From assembly GCF_900108055.1 (NCBI RefSeq), contig NZ_FNWJ01000002.1, positions 72,382 through 136,381 on the forward strand: a DNA stretch of 64,000 bases, written 5' to 3'. Origin of the DNA: Thermoleophilum album. GTDB taxonomy: Bacteria > Actinomycetota > Thermoleophilia > Solirubrobacterales > Thermoleophilaceae. Shown in pieces: positions 23,789 to 35,832 of this stretch. The position numbers were made by a program, and so were the translations under genes. The notes under the pieces were generated by a model. The model was given only the letters and a program-made list of their open reading frames with translations, was not told the DNA's origin and made no database searches. Positions within the stretch are counted from its first letter, which is position 1. Each line of letters begins with the position of its first letter.

Positions 23789-26485
23789 ATGACCGATTCG
23801 ACGACGCAGGTCGCCGCCAACGGGCGTCTCGCCGCCCTGATCGAGCTGGGGACGAGCGTCTGGCTCGACGAGCTTGGTCGCGAGCTGCTCGAGCGCGGCG
23901 AGCTGGAGCGGCTGATCGCCGAGGACGGGCTGCGCGGTGTCACCTCCAACCCAGCGATCTTCGAGCGCGCGATCCTCGCCGGATCGAGCTACGACCAACA
24001 GATCGCCGAGCTGGCGGCTTCCGGGCTGGATGCCGAGGCGATCCTCGAGGAGCTCGTCATCAGCGACGTACGCGCCGCCTGCGACCGTTTGCGGCCCGTG
24101 TATGAAGCCCTTGGCGGAGCCGACGGCTTCGTCTCGCTGGAGGTCTCCCCGCACCTAGCGCGCGACACCGAGGGGACCTTGCGCCAGGCACGGGACTTTT
24201 GGCGGCGGGTCGCGCGACCCAACCTGATGATCAAGATCCCGGGCACCGAGGAGGGGCTCGCCGCGATCGAGCAGGCGACCTACGAGGGGATCAACGTCAA
24301 CGTCACCCTGCTGTTCTCGGTAGCTGCCTACGAGCGCGTCGCCGAGGCCTACATCCGAGGGATGGAACGACGCCTACGTGAGGGGTTGTCGCTCGACGTG
24401 CGATCGGTCGCTTCGTTCTTCGTCTCGCGCGTCGACACCGAAGTCGATCGGCGACTCGCGGCGAGCGGTCGGGAAGACCTGCGTGGTCGGGCGGCGGTCG
24501 CTAACGCGCGGGCGGCTTACCGCTCCTTCCTACGGATCTTCCGGGGCGAGCGCTTCGCCGCCCTCCGCGCTGCCGGATGCCCCGTCCAGCGGCCCCTGTG
24601 GGCGTCCACCGGGGTGAAGGATCCGGCCTACCCCGAAACCTTTTACGTCGCTGCGCTCGCCGGTCCCGACACGGTCTCGACGATGCCGCTGAAGACGCTG
24701 CGGGCGTGCGAGCGCGAGCTCGAGGTCTCGGGACCGACGGTGGAGATCGACCCCAGCCCGGATCTGACGGCGCTTGCCGAGGCCGGTATTGACCTCGAGG
24801 AAGTCGCGGCGCTCCTGCTCGAGGAGGGGATCGACAAGTTCGTGCGGCCGTTCGAGCAGACGCTGGCTGGCGTCGCCCGCAAGGCTGCCCGGGCGCTTGC
24901 GCGGGACCGTGCTGCGGCGGTCGCGCTCGATCGACGCGCGCGGGTCGCGGCGGCCGATTGGCTCGAACGCGGTCGCAGCGAACGGCTCGTCGAGAGGCTT
25001 TTGGAGCGCGACGCCAGCGCCGTCGGCGACCCGTCCTGGCCGGAGCTCGCCGACCGCCTCGGTTGGGTCGACGCACCGGCGCGTTCGCTGGCGGAGCTGC
25101 CGAGGCTCCGTGAACTCGCGGCGCGCCTGACCGCGCCGGGTATCGACGACGTCGTGCTGCTCGGCATGGGCGGTTCCAGCCTCGGTGCGGCCGCGCTGGT
25201 CACACTCGGCGCGCGCGACGCCGCGAGCCAGCAGCGCCGTTTCCACGTCCTCGACTCAACGCACCCGCGGGCGGTTGCCGCGCTCGCCGCGACGATCGAA
25301 CCCCAGCGCACCCTGCTGATCTGCGCGTCGAAGTCCGGCACGACCCTCGAGACCATCTCGCACCTGCGGTTCTTTGCCGAACGGATCGGTGATCCGGGGC
25401 GCATCGTGGCGATCACCGATCCGGGCACGCCGCTCGCAGAGCAAGCGCGACGTGACGGCTTCGCGGCGATCGTGGCGGGAGACCCCGAAGTCGGCGGGCG
25501 CTACTCGGTGCTGACCGTTTTCGGGCTCGTGCCGGCTCTGCTCGCGGGCGTTGATCCGGAGCCGGAGCTCAAGTCTGCAGAGAGCGTGCGGGAGGCATTG
25601 CTCGCGGACCCGACCGCTGCGCTTGCGCTTGGTGCCGCGGTCGGTGCGCTCGCCGCCGATCGGCGCTACCGACTGCTGCTGCCGATCGACGAACCCACCC
25701 GCGTGTTCACGATGTGGCTCGAGCAGCTGCTCGCTGAGTCGAGCGGCAAGCAGGGTCGCGGCATCTTGCCGGTGCCGGTTGTCGCGGCTGACGGTCGGGA
25801 ACTCGCGCCGCGCGACGCTGTCCGGTGCTTGCATGCCGCAAGCGAGGGTGCGCGCTTCCCGAGCGCCCCGGAGGGCACCTACGACTCCCCGCTGCCGACC
25901 GTCGCGGTCGCCGGCCAAGGTCTCGGCGGCGCGTTCTTCTTGTGGGAGACAGCAACGGCAGTCGCTTGCCGAGTGCTCGAGGTCAACCCGTTCGACCAAC
26001 CGAACGTGCAAGAGGCCAAGGAGGCCACGAAAAGCGCGCTTGCTCAGGGTTCGCGGGCGCCCAGCGAAGAAAGCGAAGCAGCGCTCAGGCTGCTGCGCTC
26101 GACGCGTCCGCCCAGTTACGTCGCGTTCCAAGCGTTCCTACCGCCTAGCCCGCAGCTCGATCGTGCGGGGGACGAGCTTTGCGCGGCGGTGATGCGGGCC
26201 ACTGGATGCGCCGCCACCTTCGGTTACGGTCCCCGCTACCTGCACTCCACCGGACAGCTGCACAAAGGAGGGCCGCCGGAGGGCGTCTTCGTGCAGCTGC
26301 TCGACGACGATCCTTACGACCTCGCGATCCCCGGTGCCGACTACGGTTTCCGGGCGTTGATCGAGGCGCAGGCAGCTGGTGACCGCGCGGCGCTCGAGGC
26401 GCGGGGGCGTCCGGTGGTCTCGCTGCGCCTTACCGGTGACCCCGCTGCCGCGCTCGCCGCTCTCGCCCGCGAGATCACAGTGTGA
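23789..26485 (+). CDS. tal-pgi: Fused transaldolase / glucose-6-phosphate isomerase
   Basis: An 898-residue fusion. Residues 1 to about 375 are transaldolase: GVTSNPAIFERAIL near 50, the Schiff-base lysine in NLMIKIPGTEEG (Lys149) and WASTGVKDPAYPETFYVAAL. Residues from about 430 are phosphoglucose isomerase: LLGMGGSSLGAAAL, ICASKSGTTLET, SSGKQGRGILPVP and LHSTGQLHKGGPPEGVFVQL. The fusion joins two steps around fructose-6-phosphate. GAGGAGG precedes ATG 23789. It is known in several phyla but uncommon; stop overlaps the gnd start. Confidence 0.95.
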   Translation: MTDSTTQVAANGRLAALIELGTSVWLDELGRELLERGELERLIAEDGLRGVTSNPAIFERAILAGSSYDQQIAELAASGLDAEAILEELVISDVRAACDRLRPVYEALGGADGFVSLEVSPHLARDTEGTLRQARDFWRRVARPNLMIKIPGTEEGLAAIEQATYEGINVNVTLLFSVAAYERVAEAYIRGMERRLREGLSLDVRSVASFFVSRVDTEVDRRLAASGREDLRGRAAVANARAAYRSFLRIFRGERFAALRAAGCPVQRPLWASTGVKDPAYPETFYVAALAGPDTVSTMPLKTLRACERELEVSGPTVEIDPSPDLTALAEAGIDLEEVAALLLEEGIDKFVRPFEQTLAGVARKAARALARDRAAAVALDRRARVAAADWLERGRSERLVERLLERDASAVGDPSWPELADRLGWVDAPARSLAELPRLRELAARLTAPGIDDVVLLGMGGSSLGAAALVTLGARDAASQQRRFHVLDSTHPRAVAALAATIEPQRTLLICASKSGTTLETISHLRFFAERIGDPGRIVAITDPGTPLAEQARRDGFAAIVAGDPEVGGRYSVLTVFGLVPALLAGVDPEPELKSAESVREALLADPTAALALGAAVGALAADRRYRLLLPIDEPTRVFTMWLEQLLAESSGKQGRGILPVPVVAADGRELAPRDAVRCLHAASEGARFPSAPEGTYDSPLPTVAVAGQGLGGAFFLWETATAVACRVLEVNPFDQPNVQEAKEATKSALAQGSRAPSEESEAALRLLRSTRPPSYVAFQAFLPPSPQLDRAGDELCAAVMRATGCAATFGYGPRYLHSTGQLHKGGPPEGVFVQLLDDDPYDLAIPGADYGFRALIEAQAAGDRAALEARGRPVVSLRLTGDPAAALAALAREITV

Positions 26486-27456
26486 TGAGCGCCGAGCTGC
26501 GCGGCCTCGGAATCGTCGGGCTCGGACGCATGGGCCGCGGCATGGCGGGGCGCGTCGCGGAACGCGCACCCGAGCTCGCAGTCGTCGGCTTCGACCGTAG
26601 CGCTGAAGCGCGCCAACAGGCGGCGGGCGAGGGTCTCGTCGTCGCCGCCTCGCTCGGCGAGCTGGTTGCGCGCCTGCCGCGTCCGCGCGCGCTGTGGCTG
26701 ATGGTGCCCGCAGGCGAGGCGACCGATGCCGCACTCGCTGAGGCGGCGGCCCTTGTCGAGCGCGGCGAATTACTCGTTGACGGCGGCAACTCCCGCTACA
26801 CCGACACCCTCCGGCGGGCCGAGGAGCTGCGGCGAGCGGGCATCCTCTTCGCCGACGTCGGGGTCAGCGGTGGCGTTTGGGGCCGTGAAGTCGGCTACTG
26901 CCTGATGGTCGGCGGCGAGTCGCAGGCCTTCGAACTGCTCGAGCCGGCGCTACGAGCGCTCGCACCCGACCCGCACCCGCAGTTCGGGGCGGGCTATGCG
27001 CACGTCGGTCCGATCGGCGCCGGCCACTTCGTGAAGATGGTCCACAACGGCATCGAGTACGCCTTGATGCAGGGCTATGCGGAAGGGTTTGCGCTGCTGC
27101 GCGAAGGCCCGTTCGAGCTCGACCTCGAGCAGGTGGCGCGACTCTGGATGCAGGGGTCGGTGGTGCGCTCGTGGCTGCTCGAGCTGATCGCCCGGGCATT
27201 GCACGACGGGGGCATCGACGAGCTCGAACCGTGGGTGGAGGATTCAGGCGAGGGTCGCTGGACGCTCCAGCAGGCGCTCGACGACGCCGTGCCGACGCCC
27301 GCGATCGCCGCCGCCCTGTTCGCGCGTTTCGCCTCGCGCGGCCGCGACGACTTCCAGGGACGCCTGCTGGCGGCGCTGCGCAACCAGTTCGGCGGGCACC
27401 CGGTGCGACGCGCCGAACGCGCGATCCCCGGCGATCAAGCGCACGGAGCCGGCTAG
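26485..27456 (+). CDS. gnd: 6-phosphogluconate dehydrogenase (decarboxylating), short type
   Basis: A 323-residue enzyme making ribulose-5-phosphate. GLGIVGLGRMGRGMAGRVAE is the dinucleotide fold; LLVDGGNSRYTDTLRR and FADVGVSGGVWG are substrate motifs; HFVKMVHNGIEYALMQGYAE holds the catalytic Lys and the conserved Asn-Gly-Ile-Glu-Tyr. The length matches the short bacterial (GndA/YqeC-like) class rather than the 470-residue form, a class that often uses NAD. ATG 26485 overlaps the tal-pgi stop; GTG 26482 is an alternative. Confidence 0.94.
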   Translation: MSAELRGLGIVGLGRMGRGMAGRVAERAPELAVVGFDRSAEARQQAAGEGLVVAASLGELVARLPRPRALWLMVPAGEATDAALAEAAALVERGELLVDGGNSRYTDTLRRAEELRRAGILFADVGVSGGVWGREVGYCLMVGGESQAFELLEPALRALAPDPHPQFGAGYAHVGPIGAGHFVKMVHNGIEYALMQGYAEGFALLREGPFELDLEQVARLWMQGSVVRSWLLELIARALHDGGIDELEPWVEDSGEGRWTLQQALDDAVPTPAIAAALFARFASRGRDDFQGRLLAALRNQFGGHPVRRAERAIPGDQAHGAG

Positions 27457-27460
27457 CACG

Positions 27461-28987
<1,527 letters not shown>

Positions 28988-28994
28988 GGTCACG

Positions 28995-30128
28995 GTGTTG
29001 GCAGCTACGCGCGCGCATCTCCGCCGCTCGGTCGCTGGTCCTGCTGATGCCGCCGAAGCGCTGCGCGAACTCGGTCGGCGAGCATTCCAGGAGCTCGGGG
29101 TTGTGCCGGCACGCGCGCTTACGCTGGTCGTCGCGGCACCCGCCGAGCGGGTCGGCGAGGTTCTCGCGCGGCTGCGCGAGACCGGACGCAATCACCCCTC
29201 ACGGGTCGTTCTGCTTGCTGTGTTGGAGGGCGAACAGAGCGACGACGGTGAAATCGCCGCGTTCGCCGAAGTAGCCGGGGCGCCCGGTGACGAGACGGGG
29301 CGCGGAATGCTCCGCGAACGTGTGTTGCTCCCGGTGGCGGCCGCAGCACGTGGACGGATCGGTTCGCTGGTGGCGCCGCTTCTGGTTGAGGACGTGCCGA
29401 CGGTCGCCTGGGCCCCCGACCTCGACGATGCTTGGCTGGATCCGCTACGCGGGCTGTGCGGCGCGATTCTCTTCGACGCCCGCGATCGGGAGCGTCCCGC
29501 AGCTGCTCTCGAACGCGCCCAGCGCCTGGCGATGGCCGCCCACGTCGTCGACCTCGAGTGGTTGCGTTCGGAGCCATGGCGTCTGCGTGTCGCTGAGCTT
29601 TTCGATCCACCGCCGCTGCGCCGCGAGCTGTGGCGGATGACGAGCGTCGAGGTGCGGCACGCGCCCGAGTCGCGCACCGCGGCGCTGTTGTTCTGCGGCT
29701 GGCTAGCGTCCCGCCTTGGCTGGGAGGTGGCCCCTCGTACGAGCGGCGGCGAAGCTGCGCGGGGTGACGGCGGAGGCGCTACGCGCCGCCGGGCGCGTGT
29801 GGTCGGTAGCGAGCTCGCCGTGTCGCTCCGCCCCGACCGTGAGATGCCGGTTCCAGGTCTCGCCGGCGTGTCGATCGCGACCGAAGGGGGCGTGGCGATG
29901 CGGCTCGACCGCGGGCCCGGCGGTCTCGTGCTGGAACGCACGCTGCCGGGCCCGAAACGCCTGCGGTCGGTCGTGCTCGGGGCGTCGCGCGGCGAGCGCG
30001 GCATCCTCGCCGAGGCTTTGCGACAGGCGCTTTTGCGGGATCCGAGCTACCGGCCGGCGTTGGGCGAGGCGCTGCGGCTGGAAGGAGCGGTGAGCGACGG
30101 CGAGTCGTTGCCGGGAGGGGCTGTTTAG
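28995..30128 (+). CDS. opcA: Glucose-6-phosphate dehydrogenase assembly/activator protein OpcA
   Basis: A 377-residue OpcA-family protein, known in cyanobacteria and Actinobacteria to tune the oligomeric state and activity of glucose-6-phosphate dehydrogenase. VLLAVLEGE, RERVLLPVAAAARGRIGSLV, EDVPTVAWAPDLDDAWLDPL and WRMTSVEVRHAPESRTAALL match the family order. GTG 28995 with GAGG 5 nt upstream is taken; the longer frame is zwf shadow. Position between zwf and pgl is the standard actinobacterial order. Confidence 0.92.
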   Translation: MLAATRAHLRRSVAGPADAAEALRELGRRAFQELGVVPARALTLVVAAPAERVGEVLARLRETGRNHPSRVVLLAVLEGEQSDDGEIAAFAEVAGAPGDETGRGMLRERVLLPVAAAARGRIGSLVAPLLVEDVPTVAWAPDLDDAWLDPLRGLCGAILFDARDRERPAAALERAQRLAMAAHVVDLEWLRSEPWRLRVAELFDPPPLRRELWRMTSVEVRHAPESRTAALLFCGWLASRLGWEVAPRTSGGEAARGDGGGATRRRARVVGSELAVSLRPDREMPVPGLAGVSIATEGGVAMRLDRGPGGLVLERTLPGPKRLRSVVLGASRGERGILAEALRQALLRDPSYRPALGEALRLEGAVSDGESLPGGAV

Positions 30129-30129
30129 C

Positions 30130-30869
30130 GTGCCCGTGCACGTGGTCACCACGCCTGATCCGGTGGAGGTGGTCGCGGAAATGATGGCTGCCGCGGCGAA
30201 GCTGGGGGGTCGCATTTGCACGACCGGGGGGCGCGCGGCGGCGCTCGTCTATCGACGGCTTGCCAACGCCGTCGTCGACCTCGCGGCGGTCGAACTGTGG
30301 CTGTCCGACGAGCGTTGCGTTCCGCTTGCGGACGAGCGGTCGAACGGCGGTCTTGTGCAACGCGCGCTGATCGAGCGGCTGCCCGTAGAGCGCCGACCGC
30401 GCTTGCGGGCGGTGGCGGTCGGCGAGGGCGCGCAGCAGGCTGCCGCCGTCTACGAGCGCGAGCTCGCGATCGCCTCCGGCTCTGCGCAGCGACCGCCGCT
30501 CTTCGAACTCGTCGTGCTGAGCCTCGGGCGCGACGGTCACATCGCTTCGCTGTTTCCCGATCGCCCTGAGGCGCGCGAGGCGGCGCGTTGGGCGGTCGCG
30601 GTCGAGCGCCCGGGGCTGGAACCGCTGGTGCCACGCGTCAGCCTGACGCTGCCGGTGCTGCTCGCTGGCAAACGGATCTTGCTGCTGGCGGTCGGCGAGG
30701 AGAAACGGGCGGCTCTCGAGCACGCCTTGTCAGCAGCTGCGGCCGGTTCCGAGGAGGCGCGCGAGCCGGGCGCCGCGCTGCTTTCCCGCTGCTTGCGCTC
30801 AGCCCCCGAGCTTTCGCTGGTGACCGACCTTGCGGGAGTCGGTCAGCCCGGGCAGGGGGGCAGCGAGCG

Positions 30870-30873
<4 letters not shown>
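30130..30873 (+). CDS. pgl: 6-phosphogluconolactonase
   Basis: A 247-residue lactonase of the DevB/SOL family. ICTTGGRAAALVYRRL, VELWLSDERCVPLADERSNG (conserved SDER) and LSLGRDGHIASLFPD (catalytic GxDGHxASLFP) are clear. It completes the oxidative pentose phosphate route between zwf and gnd. The start follows opcA by 1 nt, and the stop overlaps the next GTG (GTGA). Confidence 0.95.
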
Positions 30874-32792
<1,919 letters not shown>

Positions 32793-32808
32793 GGGCGCGA
32801 GCTCGCGG

Positions 32809-33870
32809 TCAGCGCTCGAAACCTTCGCCCGCACGCAGGGAAAGGGCGAAGGCGGTTACCAGCGCCACGCACGCCTCGACGTCGTCGAGGTCGGCGATCT
32901 CGACCGGCTGGTGCATGTAGCGGAGAGGGATCGAAACGACGCCACAGGCGACGCCGTGACGGGTGAGGTGGATGGCATCGGCGTCGGTGCCGGTGGAACG
33001 TCCTGTCGCCTCGACCGTGTAGCGGATCCCTTCGCGCTCGGCGCTCGCTTGCAGCCGCTCGTAGACGGCCGGAGCGATCGTCGCGCCACGTGCGATGACC
33101 GCTCCCGAGCCCAGTGGATGGCTACCGACCTCGCCCTCGTCGATACCCGGCACGTCGGTCGCGTGGGTGACGTCGACGATCAGCGCGACGTCCGGCTCTA
33201 CGGCGTACGCCGCGGTGCGCGCGCCGGCGAACGTGATCTCTTCTTGGGTGGATGCGATCGCCACCACCTCGACTTCGGCGCCACCGGCGGCGGCGACGCG
33301 GCGGGCTGCTTCCAGCGCAACGTAGGCACCGAGACGGTTGTCGAACGCGCGGCTCGCGACCCGGCCGTCGGCGAGCGCTCGTGGCTCGGCGTCGATCACC
33401 GCGACGTCACCGATCCGTACCAGCTGTTCGGCGTGCTCGCGGTCGCGCGCTCCGACGTCGATGTGTAGGTCGCGGATCTCGGGCGCCCGTTTTGCGTCGT
33501 CGCCTCGCTGCAGGTGTCGGGGCTTGCCGCCGATCACGCCCGGCACGACGCCTTGGCGGGTGACGATGCTGACCCGTTGACCGACGAGCACCTGGGGATC
33601 CCAGCCGCCGAGAGCGGCTACCCGCAGCAGCCCGCGCTCAGTGATGTGCGTGACGATCAAGCCGATCTCGTCGATGTGGCCGACGATCGCCAGGCGTGGT
33701 CGGGCGCCGCCGCCGCGCACCAGCGCCAGCGAAGATCCGAGCACGTCGCCGCGCACCTCGTCGGCGAAGCTTGCCGCTGCCTCCCGCCAGATCCGAGCCG
33801 GCTGCTCTTCGTAACCCGGCGGCCCGACGCTCTCCAGGAGTGCGCGGAGGGTTGCCGGTAGCTGCGTCAC
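32809..33870 (-). CDS. M42-family aminopeptidase
   Basis: A 353-residue dizinc aminopeptidase. IVGHIDEIGLIV (first His/Asp), ASRAFDNRLGAY (bridging Asp), ASTQEEITFAGAR (catalytic Glu pair), IVDVTHATDVPG (Asp ligand) and YMHQPVEI (last His) appear in family order, with the inserted PDZ-like beta domain between about residues 70 and 160. Often annotated as endoglucanase by old error. It follows ctaB by 12 nt on the same strand, apparently as the tail of the haem A/oxidase operon. Confidence 0.92.
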   Translation of the reverse strand: MTQLPATLRALLESVGPPGYEEQPARIWREAAASFADEVRGDVLGSSLALVRGGGARPRLAIVGHIDEIGLIVTHITERGLLRVAALGGWDPQVLVGQRVSIVTRQGVVPGVIGGKPRHLQRGDDAKRAPEIRDLHIDVGARDREHAEQLVRIGDVAVIDAEPRALADGRVASRAFDNRLGAYVALEAARRVAAAGGAEVEVVAIASTQEEITFAGARTAAYAVEPDVALIVDVTHATDVPGIDEGEVGSHPLGSGAVIARGATIAPAVYERLQASAEREGIRYTVEATGRSTGTDADAIHLTRHGVACGVVSIPLRYMHQPVEIADLDDVEACVALVTAFALSLRAGEGFER

Positions 33871-33882
33871 TGGGCGCTGCGC

Positions 33883-34815
33883 TCAGAGCCGCACGTCGGC
33901 GACCATCGCCGCGAACAGCAGAGCTAGGTAGAGGAGCGAGAAGAGGTAGAGGCGCAGAGCGGTGGTGCGGTCGCGACGCCGCACGAGCAGGATCGCGCCG
34001 CCGATGAAGAGGGCACCGAGCAGCAGCGACACCGCGAGGTAGAGCCAACCGAAGGCGCCGGCGCAGAACGGCAGCTGCGTGACGGCGTACAGCAGGATCG
34101 CATAGAGGAGCACCTGCCGCCGCGTCTCCTGCTCACCGCGAACGACCGGCAACATCGGCACGCCGGCGCGCGCGTACTCGTCTTTCATCAAAAGTGACAG
34201 CGACCAGAAGTGGGGCGGCGTCCAGAAGAAGATGATCGCGAACAAGTAGAGGGGTGTGCCACTGAGTCCCCCGGTGACCGCCGCCCAACCGACCAGCGGC
34301 GGTACTGCCCCGGCGGCTCCGCCGATCACGATGTTTTGGGGCGTGCGTCGCTTCAACCACGCGGTGTAAACGCCGACGTAGCCGACGAGACCGGCGGCCG
34401 ACAGCACCGCCGCGAGCGGGTTGACAGCGACAGCGAGCAGCACGAACGCGGCGATCCCGAGCAGCGCTCCGAAGGCCGTTGCGCGGGCCACCGAGACGCG
34501 TCCCGCCGCCACTGGTCGGTCGGCCGTGCGGCTCATCACGCGGTCGATGTCGCGGTCGAGAACGTGGTTCAGGGCGCCTGCTCCGCCGGCCGACAGCGCG
34601 CCACCCAGGCAGGTGACCGCCACCAGCCACGGGGACGGATCGCCTGCGACGTACATCGTGGTGGCGGTGGTGAAAAGCAGCAGCGACTGGACGCCGGGCT
34701 TGGTCATCGAGAGGTAGTCGGCGATGCGCGCGCGGAGGCCGCTGGCAGCGGCGCTTGCGCGGGTGGCGCGCGCGCCCCCGACCGATGCCGTTGCACCCTC
34801 GAGGGGAGCGCTCAT
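33883..34815 (-). CDS. ctaB: Protohaem IX farnesyltransferase (haem O synthase)
   Basis: A 310-residue UbiA-type membrane prenyltransferase with about nine helices. SMTKPGVQSLLLF, the first acidic motif in LNHVLDRDIDRVMSRTADRP, and the second acidic region in FFWTPPHFWSLSL...KDEYARAGVPMLPV identify CtaB. It makes haem O for the oxidases. It lies 3 nt after ctaA on the same strand. Confidence 0.96.
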   Translation of the reverse strand: MSAPLEGATASVGGARATRASAAASGLRARIADYLSMTKPGVQSLLLFTTATTMYVAGDPSPWLVAVTCLGGALSAGGAGALNHVLDRDIDRVMSRTADRPVAAGRVSVARATAFGALLGIAAFVLLAVAVNPLAAVLSAAGLVGYVGVYTAWLKRRTPQNIVIGGAAGAVPPLVGWAAVTGGLSGTPLYLFAIIFFWTPPHFWSLSLLMKDEYARAGVPMLPVVRGEQETRRQVLLYAILLYAVTQLPFCAGAFGWLYLAVSLLLGALFIGGAILLVRRRDRTTALRLYLFSLLYLALLFAAMVADVRL

Positions 34816-34818
34816 CGC

Positions 34819-35832
34819 TTAGCTGGCCCTGGCCGCCGCCGGTCGCACAGCGGGTTGCGCGGCGGTCGGCTCAGCGACGGTTGCGCGCACCAAAGAGCTG
34901 GCGAGGGCGGTGTCGAGCGCTGCTGCCCACACCAGCGTTCCGAGCGCGAGGTGGGCGACGATCAACAGCTCGTATTCGTCGAGCCACACGTTGAGAGCCC
35001 CCAGCAGCACCTGAAGCACCACGAGCAGGCCGAGGATGCGTGCCCGGCGGGCCACCAGCGGAGCCGTCGCGCGACGCCGCTGCGCTGCTACCACCAAGGC
35101 GATCGTGAGAAGTACCGCGAGATACATGAAGGCGCGGTGGGTGAGGTGGATGTCCACCAACCGCGACTGGCCGAACGGCATGAAGTCGCCGTTGCAGGTC
35201 GGGAACTCCTTGCCGCAGGCGTGGTGCGCGCCGTCCCCGAGGCGGTAGTCGGGCCGGCCGTAGTTCTGTGTTCCCGCCATGTAGCCGCCGGCAACGATCG
35301 TCGCGAGCACGATCACCGCGGTCGCCCAGGCGAGCCAGCGCACGCCTTTGCTCGACCGTCGGTGGTCGGCGCTCGTCGAGCGCGCGGATGCGCTCATGCG
35401 AACGAGCAACAAAAGGCCCCCGAGCAGCAGCATCGCAAGCCCCAGATGCGCGGCGACGAGGCGCTCGTCGAGACCCTCCTCGACCGTCAAGCCACCGAGG
35501 CCGGCCTGTGCGACCACCAACACCAGCAGCCCTGCGGTCAGGGGGCGCAGCCCCCGCGCCTCGACGCGGCGGCTTTGGGCGAGCAGAAAGAGGCTGAGAA
35601 TCATCAGACCGACGAGGCCAGCCGCGACGCGGTGCGCGTACTCGATCACGGCGTTGAGATCGAGACCAGGCACGAGATCGCCGTTGCAGAACGGCCACCC
35701 GTGGAAGCCGGAGCCTTCCGGACCGCAGCCGAGACCCGAGCCGGAGACGCGAACGATCCCGCCGAGCACGATCAGGACGAAGGTCGCGACCCAGGTCGCG
35801 ACCGCCAGCCGTCGGAAGCCAGCAGCGTTCAC
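34819..35832 (-). CDS. ctaA: Haem A synthase
   Basis: A 337-residue COX15/CtaA membrane protein with eight helices. IVRVSGSGLGCGPEGSGFHG, the catalytic EYAHRVAAGLVGL (Glu-x-x-His), a later HLGLAML, HLTHRAFMYLAVLL and HLALGTLVW supply the four haem-ligand histidines. Cys pairs occur in the extracytoplasmic loops (GCGPEG...PFCNGD and HACGKEFPTCNGD). ATG 35832 overlaps the coxA stop by 4 nt. Confidence 0.96.
   Translation of the reverse strand: MNAAGFRRLAVATWVATFVLIVLGGIVRVSGSGLGCGPEGSGFHGWPFCNGDLVPGLDLNAVIEYAHRVAAGLVGLMILSLFLLAQSRRVEARGLRPLTAGLLVLVVAQAGLGGLTVEEGLDERLVAAHLGLAMLLLGGLLLLVRMSASARSTSADHRRSSKGVRWLAWATAVIVLATIVAGGYMAGTQNYGRPDYRLGDGAHHACGKEFPTCNGDFMPFGQSRLVDIHLTHRAFMYLAVLLTIALVVAAQRRRATAPLVARRARILGLLVVLQVLLGALNVWLDEYELLIVAHLALGTLVWAAALDTALASSLVRATVAEPTAAQPAVRPAAARAS

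Noticed and set aside
28995-30128. opcA as a zwf-fused or frameshifted extension
   Set aside because: zwf has its normal C-terminus and stop at 28987; opcA has its own ribosome site and start 8 nt later.
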